46,422 nucleotides of DNA. It comes from an uncultured Clostridia bacterium. Its GTDB lineage: Bacteria; Bacillota; Clostridia; Oscillospirales; CAG-272. Of the stretch, positions 22,732 through 32,385 are shown in pieces. The stretch lies in NCBI GenBank assembly GCA_946407735.1, contig CAMJPL010000023.1:1-46422 (forward strand), in the 5' to 3' direction. The notes beneath the pieces are model-generated. The model saw nothing but the letters and a program-made list of their open reading frames with translations, did not search any database and had not been told where the DNA came from. Made by a program: the position numbers and the translations under genes. Every line of letters starts with the position of its first letter. Position 1 is the stretch's first letter.

Positions 22732-24221
22732 AAAAAGCGACGATCATCACCGACAGATACTACAAAAAGGGCGAAGTCGACAAGAACATCTTCGGCTCGT
22801 TCACCGAGCACCTCGGGCGCTGCATTTATGAGGGCATATACGAGCCGGGAAGCCGCTTCGCCGACGAACAGGGCTTCCGCACCGACGTCATCGGCCTCGT
22901 GAAGGAGCTGAACGTCCCGATAGTCCGCTGGCCGGGAGGGAATTTCGTCTCCGGCTACAACTGGGAGGACGGCATCGGCCCGCGCGATAACCGCAAAGCC
23001 CGTCCCGAGCTCGCATGGGGAGTCATCGAGGACAACACCTTCGGAATAGACGAGTTCGCCGACTGGTGCAGAAAGATAGGAGCCGATCCGCTCGTCGCCG
23101 TCAACCTCGGCACCCGCGGCCCGGAGGAGGCGAGACAGCTCGTCGAGTACTGCAACTTCAAGGGCGGGACGTATCTCAGCGACCTCAGGGCGAAATACGG
23201 CCACAAGGAGCCTCACAACATAAAATACTGGTGCCTCGGCAACGAGATGGACGGCCCGTGGCAGATAGGTCACAAGACGGCCGCCGAGTACGCGAGGACG
23301 GCTCATGAGACCGCGAAGGTCATGAAGTGGGTCGATCCCGACATAAAGCTCGTCGCCTGCGGCTCGTCCGGGCTCGGCATGCCGACCTTCGGCGACTGGG
23401 AGACAGCCGTCCTCGACGAGTGCTACGACTCGGTGGACTACATCTCGCTGCACACCTACTACGGCAACCCGTCCCGCGACACGCCGTCGTTCCTCGCCAA
23501 CACCGTCGGCTTCAACTCGTTCATCGACGGCGTCGTGTCGATATGCGACTATATCAAGGCGAAGAAGCACGGCAAAAAGGACATCATGCTCAGCTTCGAC
23601 GAGTGGAACGTATGGTTCCATTCATCGGCGGACAAGATAGAGAAGTGGTCGAAGCACCCGCATCAGCTCGAGGATCACTACGACTTCGAGGACGCCCTTC
23701 TCGTCGGCGGCATGCTGATAAGCCTGATAAATCACGCCGACCGCGTGAAGATCGGCTGCCTCGCCCAGCTCATCAACGTCATCGCGCCGATCATGACGAC
23801 GCCCGACGGTTCGTGGCGGCAGACGATATACTTCCCGTTCATGCAGGCGTCGAACCTCGCCCGCGGCACGGCGATGGACATCCGCATCGACTGCCCGAAA
23901 TACGACTGCAAGGCCTATACCGACGTGCCGGTCATCGACGCGGCTCTCGTCGAAAATGAGGAAAAACAGACCGTCACGCTGCTCCTGCTCAATAAGGACC
24001 TTGAGGACTGCGTCGAGACGACGGTCGACCTCAGGCAGTACGAGGATTATAAGGTGATATCGTCCACCGAGATGGTATCCTGCGGCGATCTCTGCGCCGG
24101 ACACAGCTTCGGAAGCGAGCCGTATCAGCCGAAGGCGGCCGACAACGCCGTTATCGACGGCGGAAAACTGACAGTCACGCTGAAGCCGGCGAGCTGGAAC
24201 GCCGTCGTGATAGGAAAGTGA
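22728..24221 (+). CDS. Alpha-L-arabinofuranosidase, GH51
   Basis: A 497-residue retaining glycosidase that removes terminal L-arabinofuranose from arabinan or arabinoxylan oligosaccharides. The TIM barrel carries the acid/base Glu173 in CLGNEMDGPW and the nucleophile Glu292 in SFDEWNVW, the spacing known for GH51. RWPGGNFVSGYNWEDGIGP (68-86) is another family block. The last 130 residues form the C-terminal beta-sandwich. No signal peptide, so the substrate is imported first. It is translationally coupled to the epimerase and is followed by xylose isomerase 49 nt later. Confidence 0.93.
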   Translation: MKKATIITDRYYKKGEVDKNIFGSFTEHLGRCIYEGIYEPGSRFADEQGFRTDVIGLVKELNVPIVRWPGGNFVSGYNWEDGIGPRDNRKARPELAWGVIEDNTFGIDEFADWCRKIGADPLVAVNLGTRGPEEARQLVEYCNFKGGTYLSDLRAKYGHKEPHNIKYWCLGNEMDGPWQIGHKTAAEYARTAHETAKVMKWVDPDIKLVACGSSGLGMPTFGDWETAVLDECYDSVDYISLHTYYGNPSRDTPSFLANTVGFNSFIDGVVSICDYIKAKKHGKKDIMLSFDEWNVWFHSSADKIEKWSKHPHQLEDHYDFEDALLVGGMLISLINHADRVKIGCLAQLINVIAPIMTTPDGSWRQTIYFPFMQASNLARGTAMDIRIDCPKYDCKAYTDVPVIDAALVENEEKQTVTLLLLNKDLEDCVETTVDLRQYEDYKVISSTEMVSCGDLCAGHSFGSEPYQPKAADNAVIDGGKLTVTLKPASWNAVVIGK

Positions 24222-24270
24222 GAAGCCGGTATCTGAATCTGATAATCATAAACCGAAAGGATAAAACAAC

Positions 24271-25590
24271 ATGCAGTACTTCCCCAACATTCCCAAGATC
24301 GAATACGCCGGGAAAAATTCCCGCCGCGAGCTCGCCTTCAAGCACTATGATCCCGACAAGGTGGTCGCCGGCAAGCCGATGAAGGATCACCTCAAGTTCG
24401 CCATGTCCTGGTGGCACACCATGACCGCCGACGGCACCGACATGTTCGGCGTCGGCACTATGGACAAGAAGTTCGGCGGCGTCTCCGACATGAAGGTGTC
24501 GAAGAACCGCGTCGGTGCCGCCTTCGAGTTCATGGAGAAGCTCGGTATCGGCTACTTCTGCTTCCACGACAAGGATCTGGCTCCCGAGGGAAAGGATCTC
24601 AAGACCTTCCATGAGAATCTCGACGTGATCACCCCGATGGTGAAGGCCGAGATGGACCGCACCGGCATCAAGTGCCTGTGGGGCACCTCGAACGTCTTCG
24701 GCAACCCGCGCTACGTCCACGGTGCCGGTACCTCCTGCGACGCGAACATCTTCGCCTACGCGGCGGCTCAGATAAAGAAGGCCATCGACATCACCATCGA
24801 ATTCGGCGGCGACGGCTACGTCTTCTGGGGCGGAAGAGAAGGCTACGAGACCCTGCTGAACACCGACATGGGCTTTGAGATCGACAATCTCGCCCGCCTG
24901 CTCACCCTCGCCCGCGACTACGGACGCGCTCAGGGCTTCAAGGGCTGCTTCTACATCGAGCCGAAGCCGAAGGAGCCGACGAAGCATCAGTACGACTTCG
25001 ACGCCTCCACGGTGCTTGCCTTCCTTCGCAAGTACGACCTTATGGGCGACTTCAAGCTGAACATCGAGGCGAACCACGCCACTCTGGCGCAGCACACCTT
25101 CCAGCACGAGCTTGCCGTCGCCCGCGTGAACGACGCTCTCGGCTCTATCGACGCAAACCAGGGCGACCCGAACCTCGGCTGGGACACCGACCAGTTCCCG
25201 ACCAACCTCTACGACACCACCCTCGCGATGCTTGAGGTCCTCCGCATGGGCGGCTTCACGACCGGCGGACTCAACTTCGACGCGAAGTGCCGCAGACCGT
25301 CGATGACGCATGAGGACATGTTCCTCGCCTATATCGCCGGCATGGACAGCTTCGCCTTCGGTCTCAAGGCGGCCGACGCCCTGATGAAGGACGGCCGCAT
25401 CGACAAGTTCGTCTCCGACCGCTACTCCTCCTACAAGAAGGGCATCGGCAAGAAGATCGTGGACGGCAAGGTGGGTCTCGAGGACCTCTACAAGTACGCC
25501 CTCGGCCTCGGCGAGTACACCGTCGGCACGAGCGGCCGTCAGGAATACCTCGAGGAAGTCCTGAACCAGGTCATGCTCGAGTCTGACTGA
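24271..25590 (+). CDS. xylA: Xylose isomerase
   Basis: A 439-residue class II xylose isomerase converting D-xylose to D-xylulose with divalent metal. Seen are [14 protein letters not shown] near the start, the catalytic [12 protein letters not shown] with His99 and Asp102, [14 protein letters not shown], the metal-ligand Glu in [16 protein letters not shown], and [16 protein letters not shown] [17 protein letters not shown]. Length is normal. AAAGGATAAAACAAC precedes the ATG. Codon choice is narrower than in neighbours (strong use of GGC, CTC, AAG), which fits high expression. No xylulokinase gene follows; the PfkB kinase 2.9 kb further is a different family. Confidence 0.96.
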   Translation: MQYFPNIPKIEYAGKNSRRELAFKHYDPDKVVAGKPMKDHLKFAMSWWHTMTADGTDMFGVGTMDKKFGGVSDMKVSKNRVGAAFEFMEKLGIGYFCFHDKDLAPEGKDLKTFHENLDVITPMVKAEMDRTGIKCLWGTSNVFGNPRYVHGAGTSCDANIFAYAAAQIKKAIDITIEFGGDGYVFWGGREGYETLLNTDMGFEIDNLARLLTLARDYGRAQGFKGCFYIEPKPKEPTKHQYDFDASTVLAFLRKYDLMGDFKLNIEANHATLAQHTFQHELAVARVNDALGSIDANQGDPNLGWDTDQFPTNLYDTTLAMLEVLRMGGFTTGGLNFDAKCRRPSMTHEDMFLAYIAGMDSFAFGLKAADALMKDGRIDKFVSDRYSSYKKGIGKKIVDGKVGLEDLYKYALGLGEYTVGTSGRQEYLEEVLNQVMLESD

Positions 25591-25607
25591 GATACGGTTT
25601 TATTATT

Positions 25608-25700
25608 GCGGGGGAAGGAAAACCTTTCTGAAGAAAGGTTTTCCTTCCCCCGCGCCCCCATCTTTTCCAAAGACTTTTGCTACTTTACGGCAGTTTTCTT
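25608..25700 (-). repeat. Inverted member of the AAAGTCTTTG hairpin family
   Basis: A 21-bp perfect stem (25608-25628 with 25633-25653) round a TGAA loop, followed on the plus strand by GCCCCCATC and then CCAAAGACTTTTGCTAC, the reverse complement of the flank seen at 29636 (GCAGCAAAAGTCTTTG). It lies after xylA and may help end its transcript, but there is no T-tract directly after the stem. Confidence 0.85.
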
Positions 25701-25761
25701 CGTGATTTTGCGGGGGCTTTTTCTTTCTTCCGAAAGTTAATCCAATGTTCATATATTCTGC

Positions 25762-25790
25762 TTGCAAAAAAGACGAAAATATGATATAAA
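25762..25790 (+). promoter_or_regulatory. Promoter of the FKBP-type lipoprotein gene
   Basis: TTGCAA (25762-25767) and TATAAA (25785-25790) with 17 nt between, about 88 nt upstream of the ATG. Nearly the same -35 context as the orphan promoter at 531. Confidence 0.7.
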
Positions 25791-25877
25791 TTTATAGTAT
25801 GTCCGCTTGCGGGTCGGTATCCTCGGGCGGATGTGACTTATATTGATAATAATTATCTCGAAAGGAAATATCCCCAG

Positions 25878-26873
25878 ATGAAGAAGCTCCTTGCCGCCGC
25901 GTGCGCGGCCGCGCTTATCCTGTCTCTCGTCTCCTGCGGGCAGGCGTATAACTACGATCTTTCAAAGTATATCACCCTCGGCCAGTACAAGGGCGTCAGC
26001 GTCTCGGCTGCTGATATAGAAACGCAGGTACAGAACCAGCTCGACTCGCTCCTTGAGCAGAACGCCTCGACGACCGATATCACCGACCGTGCCGCCAAGG
26101 ACGGGGACGAGGTCAACATCGACTACACCGGCACGATAGACGGCGTCGCCTTCGACGGCGGCACCGCCTCCTCCGACACCCTCACCCTCGGCTCCGGCCA
26201 GATGATAGACGGCTTCGAGAGCGGCATCGTCGGCATGAGCATCGGCGAGACAAAGACCGTCACCTGCACCTTCCCGGACGATTACAAAGCCGCCGATCTC
26301 GCCGGCAAGACCGCCGACTTCGCCATCACCCTCAACTCGATCAAGGAAAAGACCCTCCCGACGCTCGACGACGCCTTCATCGCGGGTCTCGACAACGGCT
26401 ATACCACCGTCGACGACTACAAGGCTCATCTGTACGACGTTTTGAAGAGCAACAACGCCTGGGCGGCTGTATCCTCCGCCTCGACCGTGAGCGAGTACCC
26501 GAAGAAGGAGCTCAAGGACTACTACGACAGGATGGTCGACTCCTATAAGAGCCAGGCTGCCGCCTACGGCGTCTCCTTCGACACCTACGCGCGCAACTAC
26601 CTCGGCTCCGAGCCCGAGTCCCTGCTGCAGATGATCTACGCGTACGCCCAGAGCTACGTGAAGAACCAGCTCATCCTCTATTCCATCGCCCGCGCCGAGA
26701 ACATCTCGGCGGACGACGCGACATACAAGTCCGAGGGCGCGAAGATCGCCGCCGACTACGGATATGACACGCTCAAGGAATACGAGAACGCCGCCGGCAA
26801 GGAAACGGTAAAGGAATCCGTTCTCGCCTCGCTTGTCCAGAAGTTCGTCGCTGACAACGCGGTGGTGGAATAA
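25878..26873 (+). CDS. FKBP-type peptidyl-prolyl isomerase lipoprotein, trigger-factor-like
   Basis: A 331-residue lipoprotein (lipobox with Cys20, SLVSC). Residues 65-160 are an FKBP domain, with GDEVNIDYTGTIDGVAFDGG and the FESGIVGMSIGETKTVTC block. The rest is helical and resembles the C-terminal domain of trigger factor. It probably helps fold or mature exported proteins on the outer face of the membrane, as PrsA does. This tethered trigger-factor-like form occurs in Clostridia. The ATG at 25878 (MKKLL) is preferred because the signal peptide starts there and AAAGGA lies 11 nt upstream. It has its own promoter and terminator. Confidence 0.85.
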   Translation: MKKLLAAACAAALILSLVSCGQAYNYDLSKYITLGQYKGVSVSAADIETQVQNQLDSLLEQNASTTDITDRAAKDGDEVNIDYTGTIDGVAFDGGTASSDTLTLGSGQMIDGFESGIVGMSIGETKTVTCTFPDDYKAADLAGKTADFAITLNSIKEKTLPTLDDAFIAGLDNGYTTVDDYKAHLYDVLKSNNAWAAVSSASTVSEYPKKELKDYYDRMVDSYKSQAAAYGVSFDTYARNYLGSEPESLLQMIYAYAQSYVKNQLILYSIARAENISADDATYKSEGAKIAADYGYDTLKEYENAAGKETVKESVLASLVQKFVADNAVVE

Positions 26874-26888
26874 ACCGCAGATCATACG

Positions 26889-26920
26889 GGAGCGTCCACG
26901 CTGAGCGTGCCGCTCCTTTA
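26889..26920 (+). terminator. Terminator after the FKBP-type gene
   Basis: Arms GGAGCG and CGCTCC (26889-26894 and 26911-26916) with an inner CACGCT/AGCGTG stem, followed by a short TTTATT. A moderate terminator. Confidence 0.65.
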
Positions 26921-26947
26921 TTCATTATAATGCAGGGGTATATCATC

Positions 26948-28435
26948 ATGAAAAAAACGCTGGCTATACTGCTGTCCGCCATTCTGCTCGCGGCGGCCGC
27001 CGGATGCGGCTCGGAGGGCGATGCCGTGACAGGCTCAGAGGCTCCGTCCGGCGGCGACGTTACGACGGAGGAAGCTCCCGCTCAGACGACCGAGTACGCT
27101 CCGTCGTTCCCCGATAACGCCGATTTCGGCGGCGCGGAGTTTAAATTCCTTATCACCGGGAATACCGAGAACAACTGGAAAAAGGACGACTTCTCAGCGG
27201 ACGAGATGACCGGCGAGGTCTTGAATGACTCCCGCTTCGAGCGAAACAGCCGCGTCGAGGAGAGATTCAATATCGACATAACGGTCGACGAGCAGTACGG
27301 CTCGGCGAAGGGCTCCGGCTCCGGCTTCACGCTGCTGTCGAAGTCGGTCATGGCGGGAGACGACGCCTACGCCGCGGCCATGATAAACGGGTACGACATC
27401 TGCAATCTCGCCTGCTCGGGCTATCTGTACGATCTGGCGGCTTTGCCGTACGTCGACCTGAGTCAGAGATACTGGGATCAGAAGGCGAACGAGGATCTGA
27501 TGATCCTCGGGCATATGTACTACACGACCGGCGACATCAGCACCTCCGACAACGACGCCACCTGCTGCTATTTCTTCAACAAAAAGCTCGTCGCCGACTA
27601 TTCCCTCGACGATCCGTACGCGCTCGTGAACGACGGGAAGTGGGTCTACGATAAGATGGCGTCCATGGCCGGGACGGTAACCGGCGACCTTAACGGCGAC
27701 GGGAAGATGACAAGCGACGACAGCTTCGGCGCCATCGTCTGGGACGACTCGATAATGGCAGCCGTAAACGGCACTCTCGGCAAGTGCGGCACGGTCGGCG
27801 CGGACGGAACTATCTCGCTCACCATAAACACCGACCGCATCGTCTCGATGATAGACAAATACTGCGCCTTCGTCTTCTCCGACGACTGCTACCGCTATCA
27901 GCGCGTCAGCTACGACATCACGACTCCCGTCAACATGTTCTCCGGCGATCAGGCGCTCTTCTTCATACAGATGCTAGATCTCGCCTCCTACCTGCGCGAT
28001 ATGCAGACCGATTTCGGCATCCTGCCGGTGCCAAAATACGACGAGGCGCAGAGCAGCTACGGGCATACGATAGGCTCGTGGCACAGCCAGTTCCTCTGCG
28101 TCCCCGCGACGCTGACGGATCCCGACCGCACCGGCATGGTGCTCGAGGCTCTCGCGTATGAGTCGCTGAATATCGTCACGCCGGGGTATTACGAAAAGAC
28201 TCTCGTCGGCAAGTACATGCGCGACGAAGAGTCGAGGGATATGCTCGACATAATCCTCTCGACCCGCGTCTTCGATCTCGGCTGGTACTATCAGCTGGGT
28301 CTCTACAACGACGAGATACTTTACATGGTCTACGCCGAGAAGAACGACTGGGCGTCCCGGTACGCCAAATACGAGAGCAAGGCTCTGGAGGACGCCGCGA
28401 GGATAAACGCCCTCTTCGCCGAAACGATTGGCTGA
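26948..28435 (+). CDS. ABC transporter solute-binding lipoprotein, no. 3
   Basis: A 495-residue extracellular lipoprotein. Lipobox AAAGC (Cys20), acidic tether to about 55, then a binding-protein fold with GEVLNDSRFERNSRVEERFN, SQRYWDQKANEDL, YALVNDGKWVYDKMA and DFGILPVPKYDEAQ, closely parallel to proteins 2 and 4. Residues 247-258 read DLNGDGKMTSDD, an EF-hand-like loop. The Met at 26948 is preferred to the one at 26930 because it starts a normal MKKTL signal peptide and AGGGG sits about 9 nt before. It is followed 27 nt later by a PfkB kinase, which suggests a carbohydrate ligand. No permease gene. Confidence 0.87.
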   Translation: MKKTLAILLSAILLAAAAGCGSEGDAVTGSEAPSGGDVTTEEAPAQTTEYAPSFPDNADFGGAEFKFLITGNTENNWKKDDFSADEMTGEVLNDSRFERNSRVEERFNIDITVDEQYGSAKGSGSGFTLLSKSVMAGDDAYAAAMINGYDICNLACSGYLYDLAALPYVDLSQRYWDQKANEDLMILGHMYYTTGDISTSDNDATCCYFFNKKLVADYSLDDPYALVNDGKWVYDKMASMAGTVTGDLNGDGKMTSDDSFGAIVWDDSIMAAVNGTLGKCGTVGADGTISLTINTDRIVSMIDKYCAFVFSDDCYRYQRVSYDITTPVNMFSGDQALFFIQMLDLASYLRDMQTDFGILPVPKYDEAQSSYGHTIGSWHSQFLCVPATLTDPDRTGMVLEALAYESLNIVTPGYYEKTLVGKYMRDEESRDMLDIILSTRVFDLGWYYQLGLYNDEILYMVYAEKNDWASRYAKYESKALEDAARINALFAETIG

Positions 28436-28462
28436 CATACACCGCCGCACGGAGAAAACATC

Positions 28463-29602
28463 ATGGATAAGAAAAAGATAGTCATAGCCGGGCACATCTG
28501 CCTTGACATAACTCCGAAATTCGAGAGCGGGGGAGCTCTGTCCGACGTGTTCACGCCCGGCAGGCTCACCATCGTCGGTGCCGCCGATATCCATACCGGC
28601 GGAGCCGTCGCCAATACCGGCCTCGCCGTGAAGAAGCTGGCCGAGGACAATCTTGAGACGGTGCTCTGCGGCAAGGTCGGGGACGACGAGCTCGGCGGCA
28701 TGATAATGTCGATCGTAAGGAGCTTCGGAGCCGAGAAGGGCATGATCGTCTCCGGTGACTGCTCCACCTCATACACCGTCGCCCTCGCCGTCCCCGGCAG
28801 CGACAGGATGTTCCTTCACTGCCCCGGCGCGAACGACACCTTCACGGCCGACGATATCCCGGACGGGACGCTCGAAGGCGCGGCCCTCACACATTTCGGC
28901 TATCCGACGCTCATGAGAAGGATGTATCTCGACGGCGGAGCCGAGACTGTCCGGGTGCTGAAAAAGATAAAGGACGCCGGATCGGCGGTGTCGCTCGATC
29001 TCGCGAACGTCAATCCCGAGAGCGAGGCCGGAGGCAAGGACTGGGCGGCGATACTCGAAGCGGCCCTGCCTTATGTCGACGTCTTCACGCCGTCGGCCGA
29101 GGAGCTCTGCTTCATGCTCGATAAGCCGCTGCTCGCGAAGTGGCGCGAGAGGGCCGGGGGCGGCGACGTCACCCGCGTGCTCGATATAGAAAACGACATA
29201 AAGCCGCTCGCCGAAAGATGCCTTGAAATGGGAGCCGGGATCGTGCTGCTCAAGTGCGGAAAACCCGGCATGTATCTTCTCACCGCCGGGAAGGACAGGA
29301 TATCGGCGATATCGAAGCGCGCCGGTCTCGATCCCGATGTGTGGGCCGGAGTCTCGATATTTGAGCAGAGCTACACGCCGTCGCGCATCCGCTCCGGCAC
29401 CGGAGCCGGGGACACCTCGATAGCGGCGCTGCTCGTGTCGATGCTCGAGGGCTGCGCGCCGGACGAGTGCATGCGCCTCGCCGCCGGGACGGGATGCTCC
29501 TGCCTTGAGGAATACGACTCACTCAGCGGCCTGAGATCGTTTGATCAGCTGAGGGAAAAGATAAAGGCCGGATGGAAGAAGTCCGGCGAGGGCGATCTGT
29601 GA
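28463..29602 (+). CDS. PfkB-family carbohydrate kinase
   Basis: A 379-residue ribokinase-fold kinase. Motif 1 (HTGGAVANTGLAVKKL, 44-59) binds substrate and motif 2 (IRSGTGAGDTSIAALL) carries the catalytic base Asp317 and the anion hole GAGD. Longer than a typical ribokinase (about 310) owing to inserts near 185-195 and 225-245. It probably phosphorylates a sugar or sugar acid in the cytosol. Substrate not predictable. ACGGAG precedes the ATG. It is very likely co-transcribed with solute-binding protein 3. Confidence 0.87.
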   Translation: MDKKKIVIAGHICLDITPKFESGGALSDVFTPGRLTIVGAADIHTGGAVANTGLAVKKLAEDNLETVLCGKVGDDELGGMIMSIVRSFGAEKGMIVSGDCSTSYTVALAVPGSDRMFLHCPGANDTFTADDIPDGTLEGAALTHFGYPTLMRRMYLDGGAETVRVLKKIKDAGSAVSLDLANVNPESEAGGKDWAAILEAALPYVDVFTPSAEELCFMLDKPLLAKWRERAGGGDVTRVLDIENDIKPLAERCLEMGAGIVLLKCGKPGMYLLTAGKDRISAISKRAGLDPDVWAGVSIFEQSYTPSRIRSGTGAGDTSIAALLVSMLEGCAPDECMRLAAGTGCSCLEEYDSLSGLRSFDQLREKIKAGWKKSGEGDL

Positions 29603-29628
29603 GATATTCCGATTTGATTTGTACATAA

Positions 29629-29724
29629 ATATCCTTCTGCAGCAAAAGTCTTTGCGGAAGGTGGGGGTTCAGGGGGCGGAAAACACTTTCTTCAGAAAGG
29701 GGTTTCCGCCTCCTGCATATAATA
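29629..29724 (+). repeat. Hairpin repeat (AAAGTCTTTG family)
   Basis: GCAGCAAAAGTCTTTG, then GGTGGGGGTT and a stem CAGGGGGCGGAAA with TTTCCGCCTCCTG containing one G-T pair, around a TTTCTTCAGAAA inner hairpin. It sits between the PfkB kinase and the mannitol-type dehydrogenase genes. Confidence 0.8.
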
Positions 29725-29746
29725 AAGAGTATAAAGGATCAACACC

Positions 29747-30922
29747 ATGAAAACAGCAGTTATTACGGGCGCAGGGAATATAGGGCGCGGGTTCATCGGA
29801 CAGATCATGCATGAGGGAGGATATAAGCCGGTCTTCCTCGACGTCGCGGCTCCCGTCGTCGACGCGCTCAACGCCGAGGGAGGATATCCGCTCGACATCG
29901 TCTCGCGCGACGGGGCAGAGAGACGTATCATATCCCCCGTCTCGGCCGTCAACGGCAACGATCATGAAGCCGCCGCGAGAGCCATCGCCGACTGCGATAT
30001 AGCCGTCACCTGCGTCGGAGCGAAGGCCCTGAAATACACGATACCAAACCTCGCCGCCGGTATCAGGCTCAGATACAAAGAGAACAAAGGCCCGCTCGAT
30101 CTTCTCATCTGCGAAAACCTCATGGACGCCGACGAATATATCCGCTCGCTTTTAAGGCCCGAGCTCACCGATGAAGAGCTCGGCTCGGTCGGCCTCGTCG
30201 AGACATCGGTCGGGCGGATGGTGCCGCTGCCCGACCCGAAGCTGCTCGAAAAGGAGCCGCTGCTCGTAAGAGCCGAGAGCTACGGCGTCCTTCCGTGCGA
30301 CAGGGACGCCTTCAAGGGAGAGATACCCGACATCCCGGCGCTTTATCCCGTCTCGCCGTTCAGATTCATCATCGAGCGGAAGCTGTATATCCACAATATG
30401 GGACACGCCGTCTGCGCCTATCTCGGCATGGCGAAGGGATATGACCGCATAGCGCAGGCGATAGGCGATCCCGAGATACGCCTTGTCGTTTCGGAAGCCA
30501 TGAAGGAGTCCGCCGCCGCTCTCGCGAAACGGCACGGCATGCCGCTCGACGCCCTGCTCCTTCACTGCGGCGACCTGATCCGCCGCTTCGGCAACACGGC
30601 CCTCGGCGACACCTGCGCCAGAGTAGGGAATGATATCCCCCGCAAGCTCGCGAAGTCCGACCGCCTCACCGGCGCGGCTTTGTCGTGCGCCGAGGCCGGG
30701 TATCACCCCACATTCATAGCCGTCGGCGCCGCCGCCGCGCTCCGCGCGTACGAAACGGACGATCCGGTGAAGGATCTCGAGGCGCTCACCTCGGTCACGG
30801 AGGGAGAATACCATGATGACGCGCTCGGCTTTTATAAGATGATGGCATCCGGCGCGCCGCTGTCGGACATCATCGCCCGCGCCGATCTGCTCAAGACCGA
30901 AAGATACGGCAGGATCGTGTGA
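29747..30922 (+). CDS. Mannitol-1-phosphate 5-dehydrogenase-like protein
   Basis: A 391-residue long-chain polyol dehydrogenase. N-terminal NAD-binding GAGNIGRGFIG (8-18), central VETSVGRMVPLPD, and the catalytic signature KLYIHNMGHA with Lys212, Asn217 and His220. The enzyme type oxidises mannitol-1-phosphate to fructose-6-phosphate with NAD, or the reverse. Tagaturonate or fructuronate reductases are relatives but are longer. The neighbouring sugar genes fit a role in hexitol or hexuronate metabolism. No PTS genes are present. Its own short leader follows a hairpin repeat, and a terminator ends it. Confidence 0.85.
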   Translation: MKTAVITGAGNIGRGFIGQIMHEGGYKPVFLDVAAPVVDALNAEGGYPLDIVSRDGAERRIISPVSAVNGNDHEAAARAIADCDIAVTCVGAKALKYTIPNLAAGIRLRYKENKGPLDLLICENLMDADEYIRSLLRPELTDEELGSVGLVETSVGRMVPLPDPKLLEKEPLLVRAESYGVLPCDRDAFKGEIPDIPALYPVSPFRFIIERKLYIHNMGHAVCAYLGMAKGYDRIAQAIGDPEIRLVVSEAMKESAAALAKRHGMPLDALLLHCGDLIRRFGNTALGDTCARVGNDIPRKLAKSDRLTGAALSCAEAGYHPTFIAVGAAAALRAYETDDPVKDLEALTSVTEGEYHDDALGFYKMMASGAPLSDIIARADLLKTERYGRIV

Positions 30923-30940
30923 GACATACATAACAAAACA

Positions 30941-30971
30941 CCCGCGGGGACGGCCGTCTCCGCGGGCTTTT
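30941..30971. terminator. Bidirectional terminator between dehydrogenase and antiporter genes
   Basis: Arms CCCGCGG and CCGCGGG (30941-30947 and 30960-30966), with an inner GACGGCCGTC palindrome, are followed by CTTTTC on the plus strand and by GTGTTTTG on the minus strand. It separates two converging genes. Confidence 0.8.
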
Positions 30972-30988
30972 CATGCCATGCGGCATGA

Positions 30989-32236
30989 TCATTTTTTCCC
31001 TTCCGGGATATAGGATTTTGACAGGAAGAGCGCCGCCTTCGCGCTGGCGGGACCTATCAGCTCGTACAGCACGCTCGACGACAGGATTATCGTCTGCAGG
31101 GCGTTCCCCGTTTCGCCGCCGAGGATCCTCGCACCGAGCGCCGCGAGGCCTATCGCGACTCCGGCCTGCGGGATCAGCGCGAGTCCGAGATAATTGCGCA
31201 CGTTTTTGTCCTTTCTCACCGCAAGGCAGCCGAGCCAGGCGCCGGAATACTTGCCGACGATGCGGACGATGAAATATATCACGCCGATGACGATGAGAGG
31301 CGAGCTTCCGACGCTGCCGCCTGCGCCGAAAAGCGCTCCGAGATCGAACGACACGCCGGATCTTACGAAGAACATCAGAAGCAGCGGCGGGCTGAACCGC
31401 CCGAGCGAGTCGAACAGCTCCTCGTCGCCGGAGACGTTTACATATACCATGCCCATCGACATGCAGCCGAGCAGCGGCGAGATGTCGAAGACCGAGCAGA
31501 CTCCGCAGAAGACGAACAGCGCAGTTACGGCGAGTATCAGCCTGTCGTCGGCGTGACGCTTCGGGATCGTCAGCTTTATAAGCCAGCCCATCGCCCCTCC
31601 GAGCGCCATGACGCCGATATTCGTGACGAGGGGGATGACGACAGACAGCGCACTTATCCTCCCGCCCGATATCATTGTCTCGGCCGCCGTTATCGCCGCC
31701 GAATAGGCGGCGAGGCCGACTATGTCGTCGAGCGCCACGACCTGGAGCAGGGTGTCTACGAAGTCGCCCATCGCCCCCGTCTGCCTTATCGTCATCATCG
31801 TCGACGCCGGAGCCGTCGCCGCCGCCAGCGAGGCGAGGACGAGAGAGAAGGGAAGGCTCAGCCGGAGAATGAAGAACATGGCGCAGAACACCAGCGCCGA
31901 CGCCGTAAGCGACTCGGCGAGGGTCACGATGATGACCTTCGCGCCGTTTTTCCTAAGGACGCTGAGCCTGAAAAACCGCCCGCTCGAGAAGGCGATGAAG
32001 GCGAGGGCGATGTCCGGCAGAAATTCGGTGCCGTGAAGCACGCAGTCGGGGACAAGGTCGAGCAGATACGGACCTATGATTATCCCGGCGAGGATGTATC
32101 CCGTCACGTCGGGCAGCTTCGCCGGCCTCGTCAGCCGCGTCATGAGATACCCGGCGGTCAGCATCGCGGCGAGCGAGATTATGACGATCGGAGCCTTCGA
32201 TGTAAGCGAAAGACGCTCATAAAGCAGATCCAGCAC
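30989..32236 (-). CDS. Cation:proton antiporter, CPA2/KefB-like
   Basis: A 415-residue membrane protein with about 12 helices. Typical features are LPDVTGYILAGIIIGPYLLDLV (helix pair 2), AAATAPASTMMTIRQTGA, and the ion-binding ALDDIVGL in helix 5. It ends after the last helix with no TrkA-N or TrkA-C regulatory domain. It exchanges Na+ or K+ for H+. The direction and ion are not readable. It starts with GTG at 32236, preceded by AAGGGGGG. Its promoter overlaps a terminator-like hairpin (32259-32293), so its expression may depend on leader folding. Confidence 0.88.
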   Translation of the reverse strand: MLDLLYERLSLTSKAPIVIISLAAMLTAGYLMTRLTRPAKLPDVTGYILAGIIIGPYLLDLVPDCVLHGTEFLPDIALAFIAFSSGRFFRLSVLRKNGAKVIIVTLAESLTASALVFCAMFFILRLSLPFSLVLASLAAATAPASTMMTIRQTGAMGDFVDTLLQVVALDDIVGLAAYSAAITAAETMISGGRISALSVVIPLVTNIGVMALGGAMGWLIKLTIPKRHADDRLILAVTALFVFCGVCSVFDISPLLGCMSMGMVYVNVSGDEELFDSLGRFSPPLLLMFFVRSGVSFDLGALFGAGGSVGSSPLIVIGVIYFIVRIVGKYSGAWLGCLAVRKDKNVRNYLGLALIPQAGVAIGLAALGARILGGETGNALQTIILSSSVLYELIGPASAKAALFLSKSYIPEGKK

Positions 32237-32258
32237 CGCTGTCCCCCCTTCCCGAAAA

Positions 32259-32293
32259 TAATCACGCCCGGCGCTGTCTACCGGGCGTGATTA
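32259..32293 (-). terminator. Terminator-like hairpin overlapping the antiporter promoter region
   Basis: A 13-bp perfect stem (arms 32259-32271 and 32281-32293) followed on the minus strand by TTATTTTC. It could stop transcripts coming from parC. It is also inside the very first bases of any transcript made from the promoter at 32295-32323. Confidence 0.7.
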
Positions 32294-32294
32294 T

Positions 32295-32323
32295 ATTATA
32301 CAACAAATGCCGTGATCCGTCAA
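32295..32323 (-). promoter_or_regulatory. Promoter of the antiporter gene
   Basis: On the minus strand TTGACG (32318-32323) and TATAAT (32295-32300) with 17 nt between. Predicted initiation is near 32288, within the upstream arm of the hairpin. Confidence 0.75.
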
Positions 32324-32385
32324 TATAAAACGGATTGATCGTTTATGAAAGATTGCGGGGGTGGGATAAATAAAATTTATAATGC

